64,000 nt of DNA from Acidobacteriota bacterium (GTDB lineage: Bacteria > Acidobacteriota > Blastocatellia > RBC074). Positions 40,070 through 49,232 of the stretch are shown here, in pieces. Each line of letters opens with the position of its first letter. Position 1 is the stretch's first letter. The notes beneath the pieces are model-generated. The model had not been told where the DNA came from. It did not search any database and saw nothing but the letters and a program-made list of their open reading frames with translations. The position numbers and the translations under genes are program-made. Location of the stretch: the NCBI GenBank assembly GCA_016710075.1, contig JADJLO010000018.1, forward strand, positions 1 through 64,000, given 5' to 3'.

Positions 40070-41002
40070 TCAGGAAAACCTGATCAGAAGCCATAACAAT
40101 AACACGTGAAATGACCAGATCGTAAGCGCATACGGGATCTGAAACCGGATTACTCCATATTGATCCCGCATATTGAGCAGCGCGGCGGGCACGATATTGA
40201 AATTGGCGGCCATCGGAGTCATGAGAGTCCCGCTCGACCCGGCTGTCAGGGTAATGATCGCCGCCATCGCCGGGTTGACGCCAAAAGGCTTGATGATCAG
40301 GGGCACCAGGACCCCGGTCGCGATGACCGGGAGGGCGGCAAATGAATTTCCCATGACTATGGTGAACAGGGCCATCCCCAGGCAATTGGCCAGAACCAGC
40401 AGGAAAAGGTTGTTTGCCGGGATGATCTGCACTATGCCTTGAGCTATCAGATTGCCGACCCCGGCCGCAGTGAAGATGACGCCGAGCGAGGCCAGCAGTT
40501 GAGGCAGGATATTGACGGCTCCCATGGATTCGTTCAGCCTGCGCCCCTGGTTCATCAGTTCACGAAAGTCGCCGCGCGTTATTCTCAGACAGATGAACAT
40601 CGCCAGCAGGCCGCCAAACCCCAGTCCGACCAGGGCTCCGCGGTTGGCATCGAGCCCCATCAACCTGAAAATTATGGCGAGGGCAAAGGTTACCACCGGA
40701 ATCGCGATCACCGGCAGAAATATGCTGCCGCTCTTGATTGCCGCTTCGGGCTTGAATTCAGCAGTCCCGCGTTGAACCATACCCAGGCCATCAAGCGTCA
40801 CCATCAAGAGAACCAGCATTCCTGTCAGCCAGTGAGGCATGAGGCTGCCGAAGATGAAGATGGCTCCGAGAATCAGCCAGAAAAGCCCGCTTCCCACGCG
40901 GCGCGAATTCGATCTGTCCGTGAATGCCAGCAAAGAAAAGATTGAGAGCACCAGGCCCGTCAGAACATAAACCGTATCGAGGCTGAAAAGTTTGCCGCTC
41001 AT
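40070..41002 (-). CDS. DUF979 permease subunit (putative 5-oxoproline transporter)
   Basis: 310 residues, integral membrane protein with about nine helices. Landmarks are FWLILGAIFIFGSLMPHWLT, VGLGFGGLLAMFICLRITRG, GNSFAALPVIATGVLVPLII and AAIITLTAGSSGTLMTPMAA. DUF979 and DUF969 are paired proteins, often beside pyrrolidone-carboxylate peptidase genes, and are proposed to import 5-oxoproline. Here the neighbour is a proline-specific aminopeptidase instead. It overlaps DUF969 by 4 bp, so they are translationally coupled. Confidence 0.85.
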   Translation of the reverse strand: MSGKLFSLDTVYVLTGLVLSIFSLLAFTDRSNSRRVGSGLFWLILGAIFIFGSLMPHWLTGMLVLLMVTLDGLGMVQRGTAEFKPEAAIKSGSIFLPVIAIPVVTFALAIIFRLMGLDANRGALVGLGFGGLLAMFICLRITRGDFRELMNQGRRLNESMGAVNILPQLLASLGVIFTAAGVGNLIAQGIVQIIPANNLFLLVLANCLGMALFTIVMGNSFAALPVIATGVLVPLIIKPFGVNPAMAAIITLTAGSSGTLMTPMAANFNIVPAALLNMRDQYGVIRFQIPYALTIWSFHVLLLWLLIRFS

Positions 41003-41745
41003 CGCGCCTCCCTCAGCCTGTTGAGCCCGCGATCCATCAATCCGAACTGAAGCGCCGCTATGACTATCGATGCGACAACAACCGGGATCGTGAATTTGAC
41101 CAGATCCCAGACACCGACTGTGTAGCCAAGCCCCTGCATCACTCCATAAACAAGCAGAATGCCCGCCTGAACCGGGGACAGATTCTGACCGTAGAAATTG
41201 CCGTAATTTTCCGCGGCGGCGTTTGCCGATTTGATCTTCTCCAGAACCGGTTCATCCGGGACATGTTTGATCTTGAGTTGAGACTCCGCCGCGCCGACCG
41301 ACATGGGATAGACCAGAGGCCTGACGAAAGACGGATGGCCGTTGAGTCTGATGCCCATCGCTCCGTGCAGAATACGGAATAGCTGATAGACGAGCTGCAG
41401 CCGCCCGACTGTCGCCGCGCGTACCCTGTTGATCAGTTCTGCCGCACGCTCCTGAAGCCCGAACTTCTCAGCCAGCCCGATCGCCGGCAGCGTGATGATG
41501 AACAGAGTCATGAGCCGGTTATCGGCAAAAGCCTTCCCCAGAATGTTGATGATTCCGGTCTGGCCCGCCCGCGTCAGCATGGGAAGATTCTCAAAGGCCC
41601 CTTCGCTCGAAAAAAGCGGCATCCCCGCAGCCATGCCTGTGACAAGCGCGGCAACGACGACCACGATCGTTGTCCGCAGCCGCAATGCCAGGCCAATTAC
41701 AACAATGGCAACACCAGAGAGCTTCAACAGGTCCTGAACATGCAT
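40999..41745 (-). CDS. DUF969 permease subunit
   Basis: 248 residues. LLKLSGVAIVVIGLALRLRT and TTIVVVVAALVTGMAAGMPL form the first helices; FIITLPAIGLAEKFGLQERA, GRLQLVYQLFRILHGAMGIR and HPSFVRPLVYPMSVGAAESQ are conserved DUF969 segments. It is the upstream gene of the three-gene group and begins 119 bp from the divergent aldo/keto reductase. Its role is the same transporter as DUF979. Confidence 0.85.
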   Translation of the reverse strand: MHVQDLLKLSGVAIVVIGLALRLRTTIVVVVAALVTGMAAGMPLFSSEGAFENLPMLTRAGQTGIINILGKAFADNRLMTLFIITLPAIGLAEKFGLQERAAELINRVRAATVGRLQLVYQLFRILHGAMGIRLNGHPSFVRPLVYPMSVGAAESQLKIKHVPDEPVLEKIKSANAAAENYGNFYGQNLSPVQAGILLVYGVMQGLGYTVGVWDLVKFTIPVVVASIVIAALQFGLMDRGLNRLREAR

Positions 41746-41864
41746 GGTTCACTCCTCCATTCTTGACAACCTCTAACAGTTGATGAGTAAATCAAAATTC
41801 ATGAGGTGAAAGTATCTGATTTTTTTCGTCTGTTTCATCATCTTCTACTACATCAGGAGCGACA

Positions 41865-42830
41865 ATGAAATATAGAACTCTCGGAAGAACCGGGATCGAG
41901 GTATCAGAGGTCGGCTACGGCGCATGGGGAATCGGCGGGGTTCAATGGACGGGCGGCGACGATGAAGAAGCGAAGCTGGCCCTGAACCTGGCGATCGATC
42001 AGGGTCTCAATTTCATCGACACCGCGCTGGCATACGGCGACGGGCACAGTGAACGGGTAGTCGGCGAGGTAGTCAGATCCCGCAGCGAGCGGATTTATAT
42101 CGCAACAAAAGTGCCGCCCAAAAATCGGGAGTGGCCCGCGGCCAAAGTGCCGCTTCAGGAAGTGCTCCCGGCTGAGCACATCATCAAATGCACCGAAAAA
42201 AGCCTGCGCAATCTCGGCATCGAGACGATCGACCTGCAGCAGTTTCACGTCTGGCGGGACGAGTGGACCGAAGATGGCGAGTGGCTTGAGGCCGTGACGA
42301 GATTGCGCGAACAGGGCAAGATCAGGTATGTCGGCATTTCGATCAACGATTATCAGCCATGGAACGCGATGAAGGCCCTGAGGCACGGCCATATCGACGC
42401 CGTCCAGGTGATCTACAACATTTTCGAGCAGGCCCCTCAAGACGAACTCTATCCGCTTTGCCGTGAATTGAATATCGGAGTGCTGGCCCGCGTGCCGTTC
42501 GATGAGGGTGGATTGACGGGAGCGATCAAGCCCGACACAGTCTTCCCCGAAACCGATTTTCGCACATGGTTCTTCCGCGGCGATCGAAAGCGGAAGGTCT
42601 TTGAAAGGGTCGAGAAGTTGAAAGCCTTGCTCGGCCCCGAAGCCGAGACGCTGCCTGAACTGGCGCTGCGCTTCACGTTGAGCCACGACGCCGTGAGCAC
42701 GGTCATTCCCGGAATGAGATCCACCAGACACGTGACTTCGAATATTTCGTTGTCGGATGGCCGCCGGCTTTCAGCCGAACTTCTTGGCCGGCTGAAAGAG
42801 TCCGCCTGGGACAGGACCGAAGACTGGTAG
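41865..42830 (+). CDS. Aldo/keto reductase
   Basis: 321 residues, TIM-barrel NADPH oxidoreductase. MKYRTLGRTGIEVSEVGYGA, FIDTALAYGDGHSERVVGEV (catalytic Asp and Tyr), YIATKVPPKN (Lys) and the C-terminal cofactor site STVIPGMRSTRHVTSNI are intact. Substrate unknown. It has its own ribosome site (CAGGAGCGACA) and ends before a UUCG-loop hairpin. Confidence 0.92.
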   Translation: MKYRTLGRTGIEVSEVGYGAWGIGGVQWTGGDDEEAKLALNLAIDQGLNFIDTALAYGDGHSERVVGEVVRSRSERIYIATKVPPKNREWPAAKVPLQEVLPAEHIIKCTEKSLRNLGIETIDLQQFHVWRDEWTEDGEWLEAVTRLREQGKIRYVGISINDYQPWNAMKALRHGHIDAVQVIYNIFEQAPQDELYPLCRELNIGVLARVPFDEGGLTGAIKPDTVFPETDFRTWFFRGDRKRKVFERVEKLKALLGPEAETLPELALRFTLSHDAVSTVIPGMRSTRHVTSNISLSDGRRLSAELLGRLKESAWDRTEDW

Positions 42831-42838
42831 TTTGATCG

Positions 42839-42872
42839 TTCAGAGTTCAAGCTTCGGCTTGAACTCTGAACA
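42839..42872. terminator. Bidirectional hairpin with TTCG loop
   Basis: GTTCAGAGTTCAAGC and GCTTGAACTCTGAAC, a perfect 15-bp stem around TTCG. It lies between two convergent genes. No T-run. Confidence 0.75.
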
Positions 42873-42882
42873 ACTTGAAGAT

Positions 42883-44924
42883 TTATTTGCCGCGGTATTT
42901 CGCCGTCACTTCCACTTTGGCCAGCTTTGAAGCCCCCGCCTTCACTTCCAGCGGGACGTTGACACGCACGCTGTCGACCAGACAGACCTTCTCTTTTTCG
43001 TCATTGCAAAAATAGATGACGGCATCGATGGTCGCCGTGGTTTGCCCCTTTACAGCTTCCACCGGAATTTCGAATGGGAACCTGGGCTCGGAGAAATTCT
43101 GCGCGGATTCCTTCGTGGTGATTTTCAGCGCAGCATCGTCAGCGCTTCGCCATGAGATATAGAACGGAGCGCCCGCGTTGTATTTGTAGCCGGCGGGCAG
43201 GATGAACGAGAGCGAAATTTTGCCGGCGCCCGGAGCAATCGACTGCGCGGGAACATCGACAACCCTGCCCCGGAACTTGCGCACCATCTGCCTGGTCAGA
43301 AGTTCCAGCCCTTGAGCTCGACCGTCGAAACCTTGCCGCCGTCAAAATCGAGTCTTCGAATCAGATGGTTGTTGGTATCGGCGATGAAGAGGGATTTCGA
43401 GGTGGCGCTGATTCCGCCGGGTTCGTTGAACTGAGCCTGCTTGAGATCTCCGTCGCGGGTTCCACGCTCACGGGATCCGGCAAATGTCCGGCTTTCTCGT
43501 TTTGTAATCTCGAGTTCCTTGATCTTATGGTTGTAGGTATCGGCGACGTAAAGTTTGCCTTTGGCAAATGCCACGCCGAGCGGATGCTGCAAGCGGACGG
43601 AATCCCCGGATCCGTCTACGTCTCCATAATCGAACAACCCCTTGCCGACGATGGTGCTGACCTGATCGCCTGGAGGGAGCGTTGCCGCGCGAATCGAACT
43701 GACTTCGCTGTCGGCGAAGAAGAGGGACTTGCCGTCCGTGGTGATGCCGCTCGGCTGGGCGAGCGCCGAGTTGGCCAGAGTGCCATCGACGTGATTCTCG
43801 CGTCCGCTTCCGGCATATGGTTTAGCCTCGTTGTCCTTGAGATCCACGACCCATATCTGATGAGGCCCGGCCATTGCGACGTAAAGCTTGCCGTTGAAAA
43901 CCAGAGCATCCCACGGCGAATTGAGCGCAACCTTGCGGCCGATCCCTTCGATATTGAACTCGCGCGCCTGCTCCCCCGTCCCAACGATCGTCTCGACCGT
44001 CTTCGCTTTGAGATCGGCCTTGCGGATGAGATGGTTTTCCGTATCGCAAATGTAGAGGGCGTCTCCGTCTAACGCCATTCCCTGAGGATGATTGAACTCC
44101 GCATCGGCAAACGAACCGTCTTTCGCTCCGATCGCTCCATCACCGATGACCTCCATCACTTTTCCGTCAAGATCGGTGATGATCAGGCGATTATGATTCG
44201 AATCGGCGATGAAGAGGCGATTGCCCTTCTCGTCCGCTACCACCTTCCCCGGAAAACTCAGCAGGCTCGGCGGCGCCGAGAACTTTTCGAGCTTGAAGCT
44301 CACTGCCTTTTCATCGAGCGAGCCCTGTTCGCGAAAATAATTCGCCATATCACCAATCACCTTGTCGAAAATCTCATAGATTCCCTCGCCGGAATGGGCG
44401 CCGACAACTTTCCCCTTCGGATTGATCAAAACCAGCGTGGGCCAGGCGCGGGCCGTGTATGCCTGCCAGACTTCGAAATCGCGATCCTTGACCACCGGAT
44501 GCTCGATCTCGTACCTCAAAATCGCCTGGCGAATGTTGTCCGTCCCTTTTTCATTGGTGAATTTGGCGGAATGCACTCCGATGACCACGAGTTGATTGCC
44601 GTATTTCGCTTCAAGCTTCTTGAGATCCGGAATAATGTGCATGCAGTTGATGCAGCAGTAGGTCCAGAAATCCAGCAGGACGATCTTCCCGCGAAGATCG
44701 CGAAGGCTCAGCGGTTTTTCCGTATTGAGCCACTCCATTCCCGAAGGAAAATCCGGCGCATTCACTTCTCCTTCAAACATGGGATTTTTTGGCGGCATGA
44801 CTTTCCCTCCCTGCTCTACCGCAGACTTGCTCTCCTGCGCGGCGACAAAAACCGCGCCGCAGCTTATTACGACCACAAGAATCGAGACGATGATCGTCAG
44901 TAAACGATTTAATCCTGTCCTCAT
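42883..44924 (-). CDS. Thioredoxin-like/NHL-repeat protein (NHLRC2 type), frameshifted
   Basis: About 675 residues when joined. A signal peptide (SILVVVISCGAVFVAA) is followed by a thioredoxin-like domain with KIVLLDFWTYCCINCMHIIP (C-C-x-x-C in place of C-x-x-C) and AWPTLVLINPKGKVV. NHL propeller repeats follow (GNRLFIADSNHNRLIITDLD, GKLYVADTYNHKIKELEI and SLFIADTNNHLIRRLDF). The C-terminal domain starts RKFRGRVVDVPAQSIAPGAG and lies in another frame; one base near 43305 joins GLELLTRQMVRKF. NHLRC2-like proteins combine exactly these three parts. Likely periplasmic; the redox partner is unknown. Confidence 0.85.
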
Positions 44925-45036
44925 GAATTGTCCTTCTCCTTAGCTTAAGTACAAAAACAAAAAATCGAACCTGGATTATATGATGCGAGGGTAGGATAAT
45001 GAAAATTACCTCGATTCCACAGATCCGGGAGAAAAG

Positions 45037-45591
45037 ATGCGGAACCTTGTCACCATTTCAGCAATCATCGAGATCATTGCGACTACGCTCTGGGTTGGAG
45101 GAATGGCGTCTCTGGCGCTGATTGCCGCTCCGGCCGTATTTCAAGCTTCGACATCGCGCGAGAATGCCGGCAAAATCTTCGGGCTCATCCTCAAAAGATT
45201 CCATCTGGTCATGTATGCCTGCGGCGGGGCGATTCTGATTGCCGGGCTGCTGCGGTGGGCCGGCAGGTTCAACCACCATCTCTATGCTTCAGAGGTCACA
45301 CGATATGTCATCGCAGTAATCATGCTCGGGCTTTCGCTCTATTCAGGAGTGGTCATCTCCGGCAAACTGGAGAAGTTGAGAGAAGGCATGCCCGCTGGCA
45401 TCGACCGCACGGCAAAAGATGATCCCCGAAGAGTCGAATTCAACAACCTCCACAGGTTCTCGACGACGGTTATGGCTTTCAACCTCCTGCTTGGCCTCGC
45501 TATGGCTGTCATATGTTCGCTCTGGGATCCGATATTTGAGTGTCGGAGAATAGATCACGAAACAGACGAAAAATTTTCAAGTGTGAATTGA
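45037..45591 (+). CDS. DUF4149 membrane protein
   Basis: 184 residues with four hydrophobic helices: IEIIATTLWVGGMASLALIA, GKIFGLILKRFHLVMYACGG, VIAVIMLGLSLYSGVVISGK and MAFNLLLGLAMAVICSLW. The DUF4149/TMEM205-like pattern includes FNNLHRFSTTVM. Function unknown. The last 15 residues (RRIDHETDEKFSSVN) come from the intergenic repeat, so the ancestral stop was probably just after the last helix. Confidence 0.8.
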   Translation: MRNLVTISAIIEIIATTLWVGGMASLALIAAPAVFQASTSRENAGKIFGLILKRFHLVMYACGGAILIAGLLRWAGRFNHHLYASEVTRYVIAVIMLGLSLYSGVVISGKLEKLREGMPAGIDRTAKDDPRRVEFNNLHRFSTTVMAFNLLLGLAMAVICSLWDPIFECRRIDHETDEKFSSVN

Positions 45592-45673
45592 CCAATTCTT
45601 TCAGGAAACGTATCTCCAAATGAAACACGTTTCTTCATCCCTTAAATTTTTTAGTCTGTTTCGTAATCTATCT
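45552..45673. repeat. TTTCGTCTG-type repeat with inverted arms
   Basis: Left arm GATCACGAAACAGACGAAAA (45552-45571) and right arm TTTAGTCTGTTTCGTAATCT (45650-45669) are near-perfect inverses. They flank the junction of two convergent genes and may act as a terminator. Confidence 0.75.
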
Positions 45674-45678
45674 TCCGT

Positions 45679-47163
45679 CTATTCTTTAAAGCCTTTTCCA
45701 GTCCAGAGCCTGAACTGTTCAGACGCCTGGCCGGTGAGCATGGCGAGGCCTCCAAGGGTCCGGCAGCCTGCTGTCCGAGCGTCCTTCAGCAAAGATGTCT
45801 CCTCCGGGTTATAGATCAGATCGTAAACCAGTTTCACATTTTTCAAGGATTGCGCAGGGATCGGCGACTGGCCCTGGCTGTGACCGTGCATTCCGATGGG
45901 AGTGCAATTTATCACCAGATCGACCGAGCCGCTGAAGCTATCGAGCGAAGCCGCGCGGGCCTTGAATTCAGCAGCCAGAGTCTCGGCCTTTCGCACATCT
46001 CTGGCAAAGATTGTCACATTAGCACCGCGCTCGGCGAGACCGTAGCAAATCGCGCGAGCCGATCCGCCGGCGCCGATCACCGCGACCATCGCGTCTTTCA
46101 CGTCGATCAGGTCATCCAGAGGTCTCATCGCTCCGATGACGTCGGTGTTGTAACCGTGCAGCTCAACGCCTCTGATAACGACAGTATTGACGGCGCCAAT
46201 CCTGCGCGCCGCCTCATCGATAAAATCGAGGTGCTTCATGATTGAAAGCTTGTGGGGAATCGTCACGCTCATGCCCCGTAAATTCCAGTCCAGTTTTCTG
46301 GTCGCCGGGCGGACGAGGTCCTCCACGAATCGATCTATGTCATCCACTTCAAAAGGGAGATAGACGCCATCGCGTCCCGCGGCCCTGAGCGCGCCATTGT
46401 GCATCAGAGGCGAACGGGAATGGCCGATCGGTTTGCCGATGACACCGTAGATTTCGCTTTCCGGAGACAGTTCCCTGACACGGTAGAGATTCCGCAATTC
46501 CCCGGCCGTTGGCTGCCCCGGCGCGCTCTCGGCGCCATGCCGCAGAGAACCGAAGGTCAGCATCGCGCCGCGGGACAATGCGAGCACCCTCGTCATCAAT
46601 CCCGGCATCCCCATCGCCAGTGCTATGACGGGCTTTCGTGCAGACTCTATGATCCTGAATATTTCGACGCAATCGGTAATCCGATTGGCTTTGGTGGCGA
46701 TCTTCACCACAGCGGCCGGCGTCGCAGACATTCGCGCAAACCGGCTCTGCAGGTCACCCGGCGTCTCCTCAAAATCGTGCCATGAACAAATGACCTTCTC
46801 CCAACTCACCGGCGGCTGTCCCTCCGCATAACTTTCCACCAGATCGAATTCGAAATCGGCATATGTCAGACGATCAATCACCGCTTGCGGCAAATGATCC
46901 CAGAATTGGCGCCGGTCCCCGAGGCTCAACTGTCTCATCCCACCCTGTTCGGACGGGCGAAAAGTCAGCAGCAGCAGCGCCGTCGACTTTAAAGAAAGTT
47001 CTTCGAGAAATTTGAAAATTCCCGCCATATCGAGATCGAGATAATCGGCTCTCAATTCGATCATATCGGCAGCTTCGGAGGCTTCGCCACAAGCAGTGAG
47101 AAACCTCCCAGGCTCGGATTCAGTGATCGGAATACAGATGTATGATTGTTGTTCGTGCATCAA
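45679..47163 (-). CDS. aroDE: Bifunctional 3-dehydroquinate dehydratase/shikimate dehydrogenase
   Basis: 494 residues, two shikimate-pathway steps in one chain. N-terminal type I dehydratase: MIELRADYLDLDMAGIFKFL, VICSWHDFEETPGDL (catalytic His) and AAVVKIATKANRITDCVEIF (Schiff-base Lys). C-terminal shikimate dehydrogenase: VIGKPIGHSRSPLMHNGALR, RGMSVTIPHKLSIMKHLDF (catalytic Lys), GAVNTVVIRGVELHGYNTDV and the NADP loop VIGAGGSARAICYGLAERGA. Such fusions are common in plants and some bacteria. A heptad repeat lies directly upstream. Confidence 0.95.
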   Translation of the reverse strand: MMHEQQSYICIPITESEPGRFLTACGEASEAADMIELRADYLDLDMAGIFKFLEELSLKSTALLLLTFRPSEQGGMRQLSLGDRRQFWDHLPQAVIDRLTYADFEFDLVESYAEGQPPVSWEKVICSWHDFEETPGDLQSRFARMSATPAAVVKIATKANRITDCVEIFRIIESARKPVIALAMGMPGLMTRVLALSRGAMLTFGSLRHGAESAPGQPTAGELRNLYRVRELSPESEIYGVIGKPIGHSRSPLMHNGALRAAGRDGVYLPFEVDDIDRFVEDLVRPATRKLDWNLRGMSVTIPHKLSIMKHLDFIDEAARRIGAVNTVVIRGVELHGYNTDVIGAMRPLDDLIDVKDAMVAVIGAGGSARAICYGLAERGANVTIFARDVRKAETLAAEFKARAASLDSFSGSVDLVINCTPIGMHGHSQGQSPIPAQSLKNVKLVYDLIYNPEETSLLKDARTAGCRTLGGLAMLTGQASEQFRLWTGKGFKE

Positions 47164-47252
47164 CAGGAGTTTAAAGTTTAAAGCTCAAAGTTTAAAGAAG
47201 ATCCGTCAACTGACAACTCTTCTTTAAACTTTGAGCTTTAAACTTTAAACTC
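47163..47252. repeat. TTTAAAG/CTTTAAA inverted heptad repeat
   Basis: The arms GAGTTTAAAGTTTAAAGCTC with AAAGTTTAAAGAAGA and TCTTCTTTAAACTTTGAGCT with TTAAACTTTAAACTC are complementary, around ATCCGTCAACTGACAAC. They lie between divergent aroDE and tmRNA, immediately upstream of the tmRNA promoter. Confidence 0.8.
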
Positions 47253-47263
47253 CCTCCCCCCGA

Positions 47264-47292
47264 TTGACAGGATGCAAACCGGAACGTACACT
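47264..47292 (+). promoter_or_regulatory. tmRNA promoter
   Basis: TTGACA (47264-47269), exact 17-bp spacer, TACACT (47287-47292). Start predicted near 47299, leaving a 28-nt 5' leader for RNase P to remove. Confidence 0.7.
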
Positions 47293-47326
47293 CGAAATGG
47301 TTCGCAAACAGGTGTAAACCTCTGAT

Positions 47327-47696
<370 letters not shown>

Positions 47697-47791
47697 CCAT
47701 TCTCAATTTCCCGCTGCTCACTTCTTATTCCTGCAATCGTGCTTTATTCTTACCGCTCATCTTTTTTGATAATAATAGAGGTGTGAGATAA

Positions 47792-48607
47792 ATGGACAAG
47801 ACTGAAAACTACGAACGCAATGACGGTCGCAGCCCTCTCGATCTGAGGCCGGTCAAGGCGACGCCCGGATACACAAAATACGCCGAAGGATGCGTCCTGT
47901 TCGAAATGGGCGAGACGCGCGTCATTTGCACGGCGTCGATCGAAGAACGAGTGCCTCCTTTTTTGAAAGGCAAGGGAGTGGGCTGGGTGACGGGAGAGTA
48001 TTCCATGCTGCCGAGAGCGACTGAAAGCCGCACTCAACGCGAAGCGACCAGAAACGGGCCATCGGGTCGAACCCACGAGATTCAGCGCCTGATCGGGCGC
48101 AGCCTGCGCTCGGTGGTCGATATGGCCGCGCTCGGTGAGCGCACCGTAACCATCGACTGCGATGTGATTCAGGCCGATGGAGGCACCAGGACCGCATCGA
48201 TTACCGGCGGATTCATCGCTCTCGCTCTGGCTTTGAACAGGCACATGGAAGCAGGAAAGATACTGCGACCCGCACTGAGAGATTACATCGCAGCCGTCAG
48301 CGTCGGCATCGTCGGTGAGCGGACCCTGCTCGATCTCGACTACAGCGAGGATTCGGCGGCCGAGGTCGACATGAACATCATTCGCACCGGAGACGGCCGT
48401 TTTGTAGAACTCCAGGGCACTGCCGAAACCGAGCCTTTTTCGAGAGACCATCTTAATGAAATGATCGCCGCCGCGGAAATCGGCATCGAACGGCTGATCA
48501 CCATCCAGCAGGGAGTCATCGCTCAGGCTCTCAGCGGTGGCGAATTACGGGCAATAATTGACCCGGCAAACAGAGAAAAGATCAATTGGAAGGAGAACGC
48601 CGTATGA
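47792..48607 (+). CDS. rph: Ribonuclease PH
   Basis: 271 residues, about 30 longer than E. coli RNase PH because of a C-terminal extension. It trims tRNA 3' ends with phosphate. Landmarks: NDGRSPLDLRPVKATPGYTK, GVGWVTGEYSMLPRATESRT, RTHEIQRLIGRSLRSVVDMA, CDVIQADGGTRTASITGGFI and DLDYSEDSAAEVDMNIIRTG, which carry the phosphate and metal residues. It overlaps the next gene by ATGA, indicating coupling. Confidence 0.95.
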   Translation: MDKTENYERNDGRSPLDLRPVKATPGYTKYAEGCVLFEMGETRVICTASIEERVPPFLKGKGVGWVTGEYSMLPRATESRTQREATRNGPSGRTHEIQRLIGRSLRSVVDMAALGERTVTIDCDVIQADGGTRTASITGGFIALALALNRHMEAGKILRPALRDYIAAVSVGIVGERTLLDLDYSEDSAAEVDMNIIRTGDGRFVELQGTAETEPFSRDHLNEMIAAAEIGIERLITIQQGVIAQALSGGELRAIIDPANREKINWKENAV

Positions 48608-49140
48608 ATTTTCGTTTCCGAATTTTTTTCCCCGTCGTCGTATTTTTTTTAATGACAGTTTTTCTGGCGCCTGCAGCGCTCGCCCAGGAGGTCTTCGAGG
48701 ATCCTGATGGAGAGTACTCCGTGACGCTGCCTGCCGGATGGATTGCCGTCGTCAGTCGTGACGCTCTCGGAAAATCCGAGGTCAATATCGTTTTTAAAGT
48801 TCGGGAAAACGGCTCTCTCAAGCTACGCCGCGTAGCCGATGCGGATCCGAATATCTCTGCCATGGACTTTGCAAAGCTGGACGAAGGCAATACCGTCAGG
48901 TTTCAACCGGGATATGACAGAACCAATATTGAGAATTTCGTTGTCGGTGCGGGACGTTCGGGGGCGCTGCTCTCATACGATTACAAGAACTCGGCCGGGC
49001 AGCCATTCACCGGGCGAACCTATTACCTGAGAATGGATCCAAAGACAATCTGCGTTCTGAAATTCACCGGCAGAAAGACCACCCTCGGGACCCTGAGAAA
49101 TCAGACTGATTCGATCGCCAGGTCGCTGAAGTTAAAATAA
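48604..49140 (+). CDS. Secreted hypothetical protein
   Basis: 178 residues. The signal peptide MNFRFRIFFPVVVFFLMTVF, then LAPAALAQ, ends at a good AxA site. The mature part EVFEDPDGEYSVTLPAGWIA begins like PsbP/MOG1-type or DUF1795-like secreted proteins that open 'y.s.vtlPaGW'. Other segments are FQPGYDRTNIENFVVGAGRS and YYLRMDPKTICVLKFTGRKT. Role unknown, exported. Its ATG overlaps the rph stop; a nested hairpin follows it. Confidence 0.75.
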   Translation: MNFRFRIFFPVVVFFLMTVFLAPAALAQEVFEDPDGEYSVTLPAGWIAVVSRDALGKSEVNIVFKVRENGSLKLRRVADADPNISAMDFAKLDEGNTVRFQPGYDRTNIENFVVGAGRSGALLSYDYKNSAGQPFTGRTYYLRMDPKTICVLKFTGRKTTLGTLRNQTDSIARSLKLK

Positions 49141-49143
49141 CAA

Positions 49144-49211
49144 GGAGTGTTACGCATGGAGTGCCGCCTTCAGGCGGCACTCCACTGCGCGAACTCCATG
49201 CGTAACACTCC
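49144..49211. terminator. Nested inverted repeat between convergent genes
   Basis: The outer arms are a perfect 19-bp pair (GGAGTGTTACGCATGGAGT at 49144-49162 and its inverse at 49193-49211). An inner 11-bp hairpin GGAGTGCCGCC/GGCGGCACTCC (49158-49183, TTCA loop) shares bases with the outer left arm, so two exclusive folds exist. Confidence 0.8.
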
Positions 49212-49232
49212 ATGCTCGGAACCCCAAGCATT

